Under the pieces are notes generated by a model. That model was not told the DNA's origin. It was given only the letters and a program-made list of their open reading frames with translations, and searched no databases. 64,000 nucleotides of DNA. Origin: Rhizobium sp. Lineage in GTDB: Bacteria > Pseudomonadota > Alphaproteobacteria > Rhizobiales > Rhizobiaceae. Positions 18,779 through 27,209 of the stretch are shown piece after piece. The DNA lies in the NCBI GenBank assembly GCA_002796995.1, contig PEKW01000006.1, forward strand, positions 248,001 to 312,000, written 5' to 3'. Each line of letters begins with the position of its first letter. Position 1 is the stretch's first letter. The translations under genes were made by a program, and so were the position numbers.

Positions 18779-19223
18779 ACGCAATACTCCCGTGATGCGA
18801 GACCCCCCGCCACACTTACTGACAAAATGCCAAGCCGCTCTCCCCGACGAATCATTCTCGAAAAAAAGCGGCGGCGTTAACAAAAAGCTACCCTTGGTAA
18901 CCTTTCGTTTACGGGCATCGTTAATGATAGGTGAGATCATTTAAGGGTCAGTAAATGCCACGGCCTTAAAAAGCCCATGACAATGATGAGTCAAATGAAT
19001 CGGTTAGTGGGAAAATCTCATCTTCTGATTCAATTGTGGCGATGCCGGAAACAGATGAAAAATCAGGAGACTGGTATCTTTGTTTAATAAATTCGATACA
19101 CCTTGCCAGAAGGAATCAGAATTTGTTAACCATTTGGTGGCAGCCTTCAAATCAGGCAACGACTGGATCCGTATCGCGTAGGGGGCCAAGTACGACCTTT
19201 CGGCGGCGGTAAAGGGGATAATT
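18779..19223. promoter_or_regulatory. Shared fliJ-ctrA regulatory region with GANTC cluster
   Basis: A 445-base AT-richer region between the divergent fliJ-like and ctrA genes. It carries five GANTC sites (18849-18853, 18988-18992, 18997-19001, 19027-19031, 19113-19117), the recognition sequence of the CcrM adenine methylase. It also holds several TTAA elements at 18877, 18921, 18941 and 19084, and a TTAACCAT at 19126-19133 that matches the CtrA half-site reported for rhizobia. The layout fits methylation-gated and autoregulated ctrA transcription; individual start sites cannot be placed by eye. Confidence 0.6.
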
Positions 19224-19925
19224 ATGCGGGTTCTACTCATTGAAGACGATAGCGCCACGGCGCAGAGCATCGAACTGATGCTCAAATCGGAGAGTTTCAA
19301 CGTCTACACGACCGACCTGGGCGAGGAAGGCGTGGATCTCGGGAAGCTCTACGACTACGATATCATTCTGCTCGACCTCAATCTCCCGGACATGTCGGGC
19401 TACGAAGTGCTGCGCACGCTGCGGCTTTCGAAGGTCAAGACGCCGATCCTCATCCTCTCCGGCATGGCCGGCATCGAGGACAAGGTTCGCGGTCTCGGCT
19501 TCGGCGCCGACGACTACATGACCAAGCCGTTCCACAAGGACGAACTGGTCGCGCGCATTCATGCCATCGTCCGCCGTTCCAAGGGCCATGCCCAGTCGAT
19601 CATCACCACCGGCGAACTGATCGTGAACCTCGACGCCAAGACCGTCGAAGTCGGCGGCCAGCGCGTTCACCTGACCGGCAAGGAATACCAGATGCTGGAG
19701 CTGCTTTCGCTCCGCAAGGGTACCACGCTGACGAAGGAAATGTTCCTCAACCACCTCTATGGCGGCATGGACGAACCGGAACTGAAGATCATCGACGTCT
19801 TCATCTGCAAGCTGCGCAAGAAGCTCGCCAATGCCGCAGGCGGCGCCAACTACATCGAAACCGTCTGGGGCCGCGGCTACGTGCTGCGCGAGCCGGATGG
19901 CGCCGAATATATGGAAACCGCCTGA
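19224..19925 (+). CDS. ctrA: Cell-cycle response regulator CtrA
   Basis: OmpR-type response regulator of 233 residues and master regulator of the alphaproteobacterial cell cycle, controlling division, motility and replication genes through TTAA-N7-TTAA-like sites. The receiver has the acidic triad EDD at 7-9, phosphoacceptor Asp51 in [16 protein letters not shown], and Lys in MTKPF. The winged-helix output domain includes [35 protein letters not shown] and [15 protein letters not shown]. The C-terminus ends in Ala-Ala-like ...META, which may serve as the degradation tail used by ClpXP. Phosphate reaches CtrA through ChpT, encoded 0.7 kb downstream. Confidence 0.98.
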   Translation: MRVLLIEDDSATAQSIELMLKSESFNVYTTDLGEEGVDLGKLYDYDIILLDLNLPDMSGYEVLRTLRLSKVKTPILILSGMAGIEDKVRGLGFGADDYMTKPFHKDELVARIHAIVRRSKGHAQSIITTGELIVNLDAKTVEVGGQRVHLTGKEYQMLELLSLRKGTTLTKEMFLNHLYGGMDEPELKIIDVFICKLRKKLANAAGGANYIETVWGRGYVLREPDGAEYMETA

Positions 19926-19960
19926 GACCCGCTTTAGCGCATCCCCCGCGCTGCATTCGA

Positions 19961-19988
19961 CCTGCCCCTCACCCGGGCAGGTTTTTTG
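19961..19988 (+). terminator. Rho-independent terminator of ctrA
   Basis: A 7-bp stem CCTGCCC/GGGCAGG followed immediately by TTTTTTGTTTT, about 35 bases after the ctrA stop codon. Confidence 0.88.
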
Positions 19989-20042
19989 TTTTCCGGCTTC
20001 AGACCCTCCCCCGCTCCGCACTTGGTGGACATACGGCCACGC

Positions 20043-20073
20043 AAAACGAAAAACGCCCCGGACGTGCGGGGCG
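20043..20073 (-). terminator. Rho-independent terminator of the CheY-like gene
   Basis: Perfect 7-bp stem CGCCCCG/CGGGGCG (20054-20060, 20067-20073). On the minus strand it is followed by TTTTTCGTTTTG. It lies about 30 bases past the stop codon of the single-domain response regulator. Confidence 0.82.
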
Positions 20074-20102
20074 TGGAGTTCAGTGCCGAATGGGAGAGAA
20101 TG

Positions 20103-20465
20103 TCAGGCGGCGATCGCCTTGTCGGTGAACATCTGGGTCAGGATCTTGCGGTCGAACGGCTTCAGCAGGAAGTCGTTGGCGCCGGCGCGCTTGCCCGCCA
20201 TCATCGTCTTCAGGTCGGCCTCGACCACGCAATAGTAGATCAGCACGCTCTTGCCGTCCGGCAGTGCGCGAATATTGGCGATGAGGTCCAGCGCGCCGTC
20301 CAGGCCGGCATCGACGATGATGATGTTCGGCAGTTCCGTTTCGCTGCGCGTCAGCGCCTCGCGTGCGGTGCCGGCCTCGAGCACGAGAAAGCCGATCTCC
20401 GACAGGATCTTCTTGCCGACCTTGCGGACCACGTCAGAACTGTCCGCAATCATCAAACGCTGCAT
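20103..20465 (-). CDS. CheY-like single-domain response regulator
   Basis: A 120-residue stand-alone receiver without output domain. The phosphoacceptor is Asp52 in NIIIVDAGLDG and the conserved Lys is in FLLKPFD. The usual acidic pair near the N-terminus is reduced to a single Asp8 (LMIADSSDVVRK), so magnesium coordination may be weaker. It is not CpdR, which begins quite differently. It lies downstream of chpT on the same strand with a 181-base gap and has its own terminator, so it may be a ChpT partner or a phosphate sink in the CtrA pathway; this is inference. The start MQRLMIADSS was chosen because the receiver fold begins there. Confidence 0.85.
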   Translation of the reverse strand: MQRLMIADSSDVVRKVGKKILSEIGFLVLEAGTAREALTRSETELPNIIIVDAGLDGALDLIANIRALPDGKSVLIYYCVVEADLKTMMAGKRAGANDFLLKPFDRKILTQMFTDKAIAA

Positions 20466-20646
20466 CGTGAACTCCCATGTCGCGACCCCTCCCGTCATGG
20501 GAAGGGCGGAACCTGACTGCGACAATAAGCGCTTTCGACTAATGAAACGTTACCGCTCTCCAGCCCGCCGTGCACGCAAAACGAGAAGCACGCCGAGGTG
20601 GCTTGCTTCTTCAAGGGTTTGCAATGGCGGTGGAGGGTCGAACCGC

Positions 20647-21297
20647 TCAGGCCGCGGCCACGGTTTCCGCGGTGAAGACGATTTCGTCCTCGGTGGCGAA
20701 ATACTTCAGTTCCATGCCGCATTCGTCGGCGAGCAACACCGTGTAGTAGGGCTGGATCGAGTGGGCGTCGATCGCCTCCTCGATGGTGCCGCTGCAGATC
20801 TCGGCGAATTTCGGCGGCACGCGCATCATCCGGCCCTTGGCGGTCAGCTTGAACTTCGCCTCGTATTCCGGATTTTCCAGCGTGATGTCGATCTGGCCGC
20901 CGCGCGGGATCGCGCCATAGGCGACGAGGAAGAGGTTGAGCAACAGCTTGACGCGGTTCTTGGCGATGATCGCGCGCGGACCGTTCCAGCTGACCTCGGT
21001 CTTCTTTTCCGCCGCGGCGAAATCCTTGGCGGCCTTCTCGGCCTCGCCGGTGTCGATCGAGGCGCCGACCGAGCCCGAGGCGCCGAAGGCGAGCCGGGCG
21101 AACTTCAGGCGAACCGAGGCGTTGAGCGCGCTGGTGCGGATGAGGTCCATCGCATCGGCATCGGCACCACCCTCGTCGAGCAGTTCGAGGCCGTTGTTGA
21201 TCGCGCCCACGGGCGAGATTACGTCATGGCAGACGCGGCTGCACAAAAGTGCAGCGAGGTCGGGACCGGCTAGGGTCAAATTCGGATTTTTCGGCAT
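20647..21297 (-). CDS. chpT: Histidine phosphotransferase ChpT
   Basis: A 216-residue dimeric phosphotransferase that relays phosphate from the hybrid kinase CckA to CtrA and CpdR. The phosphorylated residue is His24 in LCSRVCHDVISPVGAINNGL, the ChpT dimerisation/phosphotransfer helix. The C-terminal part resembles a degenerate HATPase fold without ATP-binding boxes, ending GMELKYFATEDEIVFTAE. The ATG at 21297 is preceded by CAGGAG at ideal spacing, whereas the longer open frame upstream is unconserved. cckA itself is not in the window. It is close to ctrA and sciP, making this a compact cell-cycle signalling neighbourhood. Confidence 0.94.
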   Translation of the reverse strand: MPKNPNLTLAGPDLAALLCSRVCHDVISPVGAINNGLELLDEGGADADAMDLIRTSALNASVRLKFARLAFGASGSVGASIDTGEAEKAAKDFAAAEKKTEVSWNGPRAIIAKNRVKLLLNLFLVAYGAIPRGGQIDITLENPEYEAKFKLTAKGRMMRVPPKFAEICSGTIEEAIDAHSIQPYYTVLLADECGMELKYFATEDEIVFTAETVAAA

Positions 21298-21485
21298 CGG
21301 TCGCTCCTGAAGATCGATCCCCACGGAAGGGCCGGATGCGCAATAGAGGGCGCCCGGTGTGGTCGGATTCCTTTCGGCCATAATGACACCATATTTGGTA
21401 AACCGATTATTAATAGGATGCTCGCTAAATAGCTTTACCCGCATTGGACATGCCAATAGCGCCGATTACGGATGGAGGAGACCCC

Positions 21486-22076
21486 ATGCGCCTTGTGACG
21501 ACCCGCGATTTCGCCGCCCTCCGGATGTTTCTGGTGGCCATGATTCTCTCCGTTGCCGGCTTCGGTCTGGCGGCCGGGGAAGCGAAAGCCGAAGGCGAGT
21601 ACAGCATCCAGGAAATCGTCGATGCCGGCCACGGCTTCTTCGGCTCCACCAGCGGCGCGCTGGCCAAGGTCATCGAACAGGCCTTCCAGCAGCACGGCCT
21701 GCCGAATGGCTACATTCTCGGCCAGGAAGGCTCCGGCGCCTTCGTCGCCGGCCTCACCTATGGCGAAGGCCAACTCAACACCAAGAATGCCGGCCAGCAT
21801 GACGTCTTCTGGCAGGGTCCCTCGCTCGGCATCGACTACGGCGGCAACGGCACGCGCGTGATGATGCTGGTCTACGACCTGCCCTCGGTCGACGGCCTCT
21901 TCGCCCGCTATGGCGGCGTCAGCGGGTCGGCCTATGTGGTCGCCGGCGTCGGCATGACCGTGCTGAAGAGCCGTGACGTCGTCCTGGTGCCGATCCGCAC
22001 CGGCCTCGGCGCCCGTCTCGGCGTCAATGTCGGCTACCTGAAGCTCACCCGCGCACCGACCTGGAATCCCTTCTGA
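21486..22076 (+). CDS. eipA: Envelope integrity protein EipA (DUF1134), periplasmic
   Basis: A 196-residue exported protein with an N-terminal hydrophobic signal (FLVAMILSVAGFGLAAGEAKA) and a DUF1134 domain: IVDAGHGFFGSTSGALAKVIEQ, GSGAFVAGLTYGEGQLNTK, QGPSLGIDYGGNGTRVMMLV, and GVSGSAYVVAGVGMTVLKS. The Brucella homologue EipA is a periplasmic beta-barrel-like protein needed for envelope integrity and is reported to be linked to CtrA regulation. GGAGGAG stands 6-12 bases before the ATG at 21486. Upstream, TAAA-N7-TTAA at 21399-21413 resembles a CtrA site, and one GANTC lies at 21366-21370. It is divergent from chpT. Confidence 0.92.
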   Translation: MRLVTTRDFAALRMFLVAMILSVAGFGLAAGEAKAEGEYSIQEIVDAGHGFFGSTSGALAKVIEQAFQQHGLPNGYILGQEGSGAFVAGLTYGEGQLNTKNAGQHDVFWQGPSLGIDYGGNGTRVMMLVYDLPSVDGLFARYGGVSGSAYVVAGVGMTVLKSRDVVLVPIRTGLGARLGVNVGYLKLTRAPTWNPF

Positions 22077-22152
22077 GCCACACCGCGCAGGGTCCGCGCA
22101 AGCTCGCGCCGCTCTTCTCCTCACTGCAAAGATTCATGATCCGCCCCGGCCT

Positions 22153-22187
22153 GCGCCGCTTGTCCTGACAGGCGGCGCGTGTTTATT
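22153..22187 (+). terminator. Probable terminator of eipA
   Basis: GC-rich imperfect hairpin (GCGCCGC...GCGGCGC, 22153-22179) followed by GTGTTTATTG, about 75 bases after the eipA stop codon. Confidence 0.55.
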
Positions 22188-22225
22188 GATTGCGGACCTT
22201 CGAATAAACTCAAAGTGGCTCGCCC

Positions 22226-23416
22226 GTGATCGAATACGCCCTGCTTTTTGGATTGGGTTTTCTCGCCGCCGCACTCATCGTGATGCTGGTCGCACCGGCC
22301 ATCCACAAGCGCATCGTGCTCTACACGGAGAACCGCCTGAAGGCCACGATGCCGCTCAGCCCGCAGGAAATCCGCGCGCAGAAGGACATGGTGCGGGCCG
22401 TCTATGCCGCCGAGAACGCCAGGACCGCCCAGGAACTACTGCGCGAGCGGGAGGCCTCGATCGCGCTGAGGTTGGCCAACGACACGCTTTCCAGGGAAGC
22501 AAGCCACCTGGTCGCCGACAATCAGGATCTTCGCGCGCAGATCCACGACATGAGCGTCGAGGCCGCCGACTTCCGCTCGAAGCTGCGGCGCGCCGAGGTC
22601 GAGGCCGACAATCTCAAGGAAGCACTGCGCCGCACGGAAGAATCCGCCGCCGCCAAGGATCTCGAGATCAGCACCCTCGGCCGGCGCATCGAGCGCATCA
22701 TGGCCGATGTCGACAACCTGAAGATCGAGCGCACGACGCGCGAGACCGAGATCGAGAACCTCAAGATGCGGGTCCAGGCCCTGCGCGATGAGCGCGAGGA
22801 ACTGCGCCGCGAGACCAAGCTCCTGACCAAGCGGGCCAAGGACGCCGAAATACGGCTGGCCCAGGAGGAACACAAGCTGCTCAGGCTCGATGACCGCCTC
22901 GCCCGCGAAATGGCCGACAATGTCGACAAGGATGCCCTGCTCGAGCGGCGCGCCAAGGAGATCGCGCGCCTCAAGCAGGGGGTGAAATCGGCCAACAGCC
23001 AGGTGCGCGCCGCCATGAAATCGCTGCGCGCGGCCAATCTTCCCGTCCCGGATTTCAAAGAGATCGCCATCGTCGAGGACGAACCAGCCGCCGTGGCTGC
23101 CGCTGTCGGCGCCGTTGCCGGCACCGCGGAACTGGAGGACGAACTGCGCCACCGCCATACCGCACTGACCGAACGGCTGCTCAAGGCGAAGACCGCGACC
23201 AACGACAAGGCGCTGCGCGAGGAAATCGCCGACATCGCCGCCAAGATGATCGTGCTGACCGCCGCCCGCGAGGGTGAGAAGTCGCCGATCCCGGACCTGC
23301 TGCGGGCCAAGTCGGCGAAGGGTCCGGGCAAGGGGTTGACCTTGGCCGAACGCGTGCTTGCGATCGATCCGTCGCTGGCCGGCTCCGCCGCGCCGCAGGG
23401 GCCGCTCGCCGAATAG
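22226..23416 (+). CDS. Membrane-anchored coiled-coil protein, function unknown
   Basis: A 396-residue protein with one N-terminal membrane helix (residues about 4-24, YALLFGLGFLAAALIVMLVA) and a long coiled-coil region spanning about residues 60-265, dense in Glu/Arg/Leu heptads (for example RRAEVEADNLKEALRRTEES). A more Ala/Pro-rich C-terminal section has a second helical stretch (DELRHRHTALTERLLKAKTA). The start is GTG at 22226. I do not recognise a named domain; related rhizobial hypothetical proteins have the same architecture. The topology suggests a scaffolding or envelope-tethering role. It is convergent with the SpoU methyltransferase gene. Confidence 0.8.
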   Translation: MIEYALLFGLGFLAAALIVMLVAPAIHKRIVLYTENRLKATMPLSPQEIRAQKDMVRAVYAAENARTAQELLREREASIALRLANDTLSREASHLVADNQDLRAQIHDMSVEAADFRSKLRRAEVEADNLKEALRRTEESAAAKDLEISTLGRRIERIMADVDNLKIERTTRETEIENLKMRVQALRDEREELRRETKLLTKRAKDAEIRLAQEEHKLLRLDDRLAREMADNVDKDALLERRAKEIARLKQGVKSANSQVRAAMKSLRAANLPVPDFKEIAIVEDEPAAVAAAVGAVAGTAELEDELRHRHTALTERLLKAKTATNDKALREEIADIAAKMIVLTAAREGEKSPIPDLLRAKSAKGPGKGLTLAERVLAIDPSLAGSAAPQGPLAE

Positions 23417-23447
23417 AGCGACAGGCCTGCCCGGCGGCAAGTCCCGC

Positions 23448-24284
23448 CTATCCCTGCAGGCGCCCCATCGACTTCGCCAGGCTGTAGAGGGCGATGCCGC
23501 TCGCCGTTCCGACATTGAGGCTGTCGAGCCCGGGCATTTGGGCGATCCGCGCCGTGTGGAACCGCTCGAGGATGGCCTTGGGCAGCCCCTCGCCTTCCGT
23601 GCCCATGACCAGCGCCATGCGCCGCGTTGGCGCGATCTCGCCAATCTCGACCTCCCCCGAGGGCGACAGCGCCCAGATGGCAAATCTGGCATCCGCGAGG
23701 ACACCGAGCAGCGCCTCGCTGGAGCCGTCGCGCGTATAGGGCATGGTCAGCACCGAGCCGACCGAGACGCGCAGCGCCTTGCGGTAGAGCGGGTCGCAGC
23801 AGGTCTCGTCGAGCAGAACGGCGTCCGCGCCGAAGCCTGCGGCATTGCGAAACAGCGCACCGATATTGTCATGATTGGAAATACCACAGCCGACCAGCAC
23901 CAGTGCGTCCTCGGGCAGGCGCGCGATCAGTTCGGCCGTTTCCGCCGTGCCGTCGCGCCGGCCGAGCGCGAGCACGCCACGATGAAGATGAAAGCCGGCA
24001 ATGGCATCGAGCACCGGCGCCTCGGCCACATAAACCGGCACGTCCTCGGGAAAGGCCGAGAGCAGTTCGTACACACCTTCGACCCGATTGCGCAGCAGCA
24101 GCAGCTTCTCCGCCCGGATACCCCGCCCGGCCGCGTGGGCTGCGGCGAGCATCCTGAGGACCACCGTGCCCTCGGCGATGAACCGGCCGCCGCGACCGGT
24201 GAGGTCGCGCTCGCGGATCTGCGAGAACTCGGCGATCCGCGGATCGGCCGGGTCCTCGATGACGATCAGCGCGCGTTCGCTCAT
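23448..24284 (-). CDS. TrmH/SpoU family RNA 2'-O-methyltransferase
   Basis: A 278-residue SAM-dependent RNA methyltransferase of the SPOUT class. The N-terminal substrate-binding part (RGGRFIAEGTVVLRMLAAA) resembles SpoU_sub_bind. The C-terminal knotted domain shows the three SpoU motifs: GISNHDNIGALFRNAAGFGA (motif 1), RRMALVMGTEGEGLP (motif 2) and LNVGTASGIALYSLAK (motif 3). The substrate, rRNA (RlmB-like) or tRNA (TrmH-like), cannot be decided from motifs alone. It lies 14 bases downstream of a small membrane protein gene on the same strand and is probably co-transcribed with it. Confidence 0.9.
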   Translation of the reverse strand: MSERALIVIEDPADPRIAEFSQIRERDLTGRGGRFIAEGTVVLRMLAAAHAAGRGIRAEKLLLLRNRVEGVYELLSAFPEDVPVYVAEAPVLDAIAGFHLHRGVLALGRRDGTAETAELIARLPEDALVLVGCGISNHDNIGALFRNAAGFGADAVLLDETCCDPLYRKALRVSVGSVLTMPYTRDGSSEALLGVLADARFAIWALSPSGEVEIGEIAPTRRMALVMGTEGEGLPKAILERFHTARIAQMPGLDSLNVGTASGIALYSLAKSMGRLQG

Positions 24285-24298
24285 CGACGGCGACGCGC

Positions 24299-24685
24299 TC
24301 AGTTGCCGGAAACGGCGATGTCGGCGATGATGCGTCCGACCGAGAGGTCATAGACCAGCGCCTTCCTGGCGCCGTCGGCCGTCGTGCCGAAGAACAGGAT
24401 CTGGTTGTTCGACAGGTCTGTCGACAGAACAGTGAAGCCGGCCGGCAGACTGGCCGTGAGGTTCAGCGGCTGGTCGGCCGGAATGGCAAGGCCCGAGGAA
24501 GCGACCGGCTTCTCGCTGCCGTCCGGCCGGGTCACCTTGTAGACGATCGCGGCCAGCACGGCCATGAACATCAAGAGCATGATGCCGCCGGAGACCAGCT
24601 GCAGCTTCACCATCTTGCGACGGACGTTCTCCATCGCCGGATCGAGCGGCTTTTCTTCCTGTTCGTCGGGTTCGACATGGGCCAT
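24299..24685 (-). CDS. Small single-pass membrane protein (DUF6476-like)
   Basis: A 128-residue protein with an acidic cytoplasmic N-terminus (EPDEQEEKPLDPAMENVRRK), one membrane helix (VSGGIMLLMFMAVLAAIVYK, residues about 32-51) and a soluble C-terminal domain of about 75 residues ending DLSVGRIIADIAVSGN that looks beta-rich. I believe it matches the family called DUF6476 in alphaproteobacteria, from memory only. The start at 24685 fits the family beginning MAHVEPDEQ. It precedes the methyltransferase gene on the same strand by 14 bases and is divergent from the pseudouridine synthase gene. Confidence 0.65.
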   Translation of the reverse strand: MAHVEPDEQEEKPLDPAMENVRRKMVKLQLVSGGIMLLMFMAVLAAIVYKVTRPDGSEKPVASSGLAIPADQPLNLTASLPAGFTVLSTDLSNNQILFFGTTADGARKALVYDLSVGRIIADIAVSGN

Positions 24686-24864
24686 GGTGGTCGTCTCTGT
24701 TCCTGAAGTCCGCAAGGTTTGGTCTTTTTCCCTGATGCGAACCATTGTTCAGGGAAAAACAGCCATGAAACATGGCGGACGATTGTCGAAGGCCCCAGTC
24801 TGTGCCAAGTGGCAGCGAAACCAATGAGCCGCAACGCCGGTGGTTCTACACGCGGGATGACAGA

Positions 24865-25890
24865 ATGACAGACCCCTTTAACGAAGCCGGGCCGGCAAGA
24901 AAAGACCTGATTGCCGGGGAAGACGCCGAAGGGAGGCTCGACGCCTGGCTGGCGGCGGCGCTCGAGGGCGAATTCTCGCGCAATCGCGTCAAGGCGCTGA
25001 TCGAACAGGGCGCCGTCACCATCAACGACGTCGCCGTCACCGAACCGAAGCGCAAGGTGCGCCCCGGCGACCGGCTGTCGATCGTCCTGCCCGAGCCGGA
25101 GGATCCCGAGCCGAAGGGCGAGGACATCCCGCTCGAAGTGCTCTACGAGGATTCCGACCTCATCGTCATTGCCAAGCCGCCGGGCTTCGTCGTCCATCCG
25201 GGTGCCGGCAACTGGACGGGCACGCTGGTCAATGCCCTCATCCACCATTGCGGCGACAGCCTATCGGGCATTGGCGGCGTCAAGCGCCCGGGCATCGTGC
25301 ATCGGCTCGACAAGGATACGTCCGGCGTCATGGTCGTCGCCAAGAACGACCTCGCGCATCGACATCTCGCCGACCAGTTCGCCGACCACGGCCGCACAGG
25401 CCCTCTGGAGCGCGCCTATCAGGCGATCGTCTGGGGCCGTCCGCGCGGCCTCACCGGCACGATCGACGCACCGCTCGGCCGGGCCGGCGACCGCACCAAG
25501 CGCACGGTGAAGAAGGAAGACACCGACGACGCGCGCGAGGCGATCACGCACTACCAGGTGCTCGAACGCTACGGCGAGAAGCCCGACGCGACCTGCATCG
25601 CCTCGCTGGTCGAATGCCGCCTGGAGACCGGCCGCACCCACCAGATCCGCGTGCACATGGCCCATATCGGCCACCCGCTGATCGGCGACCAGGACTATGG
25701 CGCGGCCTTCAAGACCAAGGCCAACCTGCTGCCGGAACCCGCGCAGACCACGGTCAAGAACTTCCCGCGCCAGGCCCTGCACGCCTACCTTCTCGCCTTC
25801 GAGCACCCGACCACCGGCGAGACCATGCATTTCACCGCGCCGATCCCGGCGGACATGCAGGAAATCATCGACGCGCTGCGGTCGATCTGA
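24865..25890 (+). CDS. RluA-family pseudouridine synthase (RluD-like)
   Basis: A 341-residue enzyme that isomerises uridine to pseudouridine in structured RNA. It has an N-terminal S4 RNA-binding domain (residues about 20-75, LDAWLAAALEGEFSRNRVKA) and a catalytic domain with catalytic Asp149 in IVHRLDKDTSGVMVVAK, plus ETGRTHQIRVHMAHIGHPLI near the C-terminus. The length and S4 domain fit RluD/RluC (23S rRNA) rather than RluA. The ATG at 24865 starts close to the S4 domain; an upstream ATG at 24772 would add 31 residues overlapping the divergent promoter region. Confidence 0.9.
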   Translation: MTDPFNEAGPARKDLIAGEDAEGRLDAWLAAALEGEFSRNRVKALIEQGAVTINDVAVTEPKRKVRPGDRLSIVLPEPEDPEPKGEDIPLEVLYEDSDLIVIAKPPGFVVHPGAGNWTGTLVNALIHHCGDSLSGIGGVKRPGIVHRLDKDTSGVMVVAKNDLAHRHLADQFADHGRTGPLERAYQAIVWGRPRGLTGTIDAPLGRAGDRTKRTVKKEDTDDAREAITHYQVLERYGEKPDATCIASLVECRLETGRTHQIRVHMAHIGHPLIGDQDYGAAFKTKANLLPEPAQTTVKNFPRQALHAYLLAFEHPTTGETMHFTAPIPADMQEIIDALRSI

Positions 25891-26197
25891 CGCCAGCCGT
25901 CCTGGCGACGGCGGGCGGCCGAAACCGGCCTGCCCGCTGCTAAGAGCCTGAGCTGGCGAACCGGCTTGACCGCAGCCTCCGGCTCGGCTCTACAATCGCG
26001 AAAGCGGGCCGGCCCAAGGAAATATCTTCCGGAACTCCTCCGCACGCCCTCACGGCCTCGTGATGCTGACGCGCCCTTGTATCCGGGTTTTGCCACACTT
26101 ATCTGTTAGCCGGGTTTCTGTGGGATTTTGGGAAATCCACGGAAATCAGGCTCGCCCACTCGCCACTGGGGGGCCGAAACTTATAAGGGGGTGCTCT
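25891..26197. other. Intergenic region upstream of rpoH
   Basis: About 307 bases holding the rpoH promoter region and untranslated leader. No gene is supported. The stretch 26080-26190 is less GC-rich and may form the leader. Confidence 0.5.
25965..25995 (+). promoter_or_regulatory. Candidate vegetative promoter upstream of rpoH
   Basis: CTTGAC at 25965-25970, 17 bases, then CTCTAC, resembling the Rhizobiales consensus CTTGAC-N17-CTATAT. It is about 200 bases from the rpoH start, so the leader would be long; other promoters closer to the gene are likely. Confidence 0.35.
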
Positions 26198-27100
26198 ATG
26201 GCCCGCAATAATTTGCCTTCCATTACCGCCGGCGAGGCCGGTCTCAATCGTTATCTCGACGAAATCCGCAAGTTTCCGATGCTGGAACCGCAGCAGGAAT
26301 ACATGCTCGCCAAGCGTTACGCCGAACATGGCGACCGCGACGCGGCCCACAAGCTCGTCACCAGCCATTTGCGCCTCGTCGCCAAGATCGCCATGGGTTA
26401 TCGCGGCTACGGCCTGCCGATCGGCGAAGTCGTGTCCGAGGGCAATGTCGGCCTGATGCAGGCGGTCAAGAAATTCGACCCGGAACGCGGCTTCCGCCTG
26501 GCGACCTACGCCATGTGGTGGATCAAGGCCTCGATCCAGGAATATATCCTGCGTTCGTGGTCGCTCGTGAAGATGGGCACGACCGCGAACCAGAAGCGGC
26601 TGTTCTTCAACCTGCGTCGCCTCAAGGGCAAGATCCAGGCGATCGAGGAAGGCGACCTCAAGCCCGACCAGGTCACCGAGATCGCCACCAAGCTGAAGGT
26701 CTCGGAAGAGGAGGTCGTGTCGATGAACCGGCGCCTCTCCGGCGACGCTTCGTTGAATGCCCCGATCCGCGCCGCCGAAGGCGAGTCGGGTCAGTGGCAG
26801 GACTGGCTGGTCGACGACCATGAAAGCCAGGAAGCCGTACTGATCGAGCAGGACGAACTCGAGACCCGCCGCCGCATGCTGGCCAAGGCGATGAGCGTGT
26901 TGAACGACCGCGAACGCCGGATCTTCCAGGCACGCCGCCTGGCCGAGGATCCGGTAACGCTCGAAGAGCTGTCCGCCGAGTTCGACATCAGCCGTGAACG
27001 CGTGCGCCAGATCGAGGTTCGCGCCTTCGAAAAGGTGCAGGAAGCCGTGCAGAAGGAAGCGCTGGAACGCGCCTCGGCGCTTCGCGTCGTCGAGGCCTGA
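26198..27100 (+). CDS. rpoH: RNA polymerase heat-shock sigma factor RpoH (sigma-32)
   Basis: A 300-residue sigma factor. It starts MARNNLPSITAGEAGLNRYL, typical of alphaproteobacterial RpoH. Region 2 contains LVTSHLRLVAKIAMGYRGYG and FRLATYAMWWIKASIQEYIL. The RpoH box NQKRLFFNLRRLKGK (about 131-145) distinguishes it from RpoD. Region 4 ends LEELSAEFDISRERVRQIEV. It directs transcription of chaperone and protease genes after heat or other stress. Rhizobia usually carry two rpoH genes; only this one is in the window. The start was chosen at 26198, with AGGGGG upstream, rather than the longer frame from 26060. Confidence 0.97.
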   Translation: MARNNLPSITAGEAGLNRYLDEIRKFPMLEPQQEYMLAKRYAEHGDRDAAHKLVTSHLRLVAKIAMGYRGYGLPIGEVVSEGNVGLMQAVKKFDPERGFRLATYAMWWIKASIQEYILRSWSLVKMGTTANQKRLFFNLRRLKGKIQAIEEGDLKPDQVTEIATKLKVSEEEVVSMNRRLSGDASLNAPIRAAEGESGQWQDWLVDDHESQEAVLIEQDELETRRRMLAKAMSVLNDRERRIFQARRLAEDPVTLEELSAEFDISRERVRQIEVRAFEKVQEAVQKEALERASALRVVEA

Positions 27101-27154
27101 GCGCGGCGACCAAACGGTATCCGCCGATCGCACAGCATTGAATTGCCGACAAAG

Positions 27155-27187
27155 AAAAACCCGGGTCTCGCGATCCGGGTTTTTTTG
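27155..27187. terminator. Bidirectional rho-independent terminator
   Basis: Stem AACCCGG/CCGGGTT flanked by A-run and T-run (27155-27160 and 27179-27186). It serves rpoH on the plus strand and the large acidic membrane protein gene on the minus strand. Confidence 0.88.
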
Positions 27188-27209
27188 TTGGTGAGCCGTT
27201 GGCCGAAGG

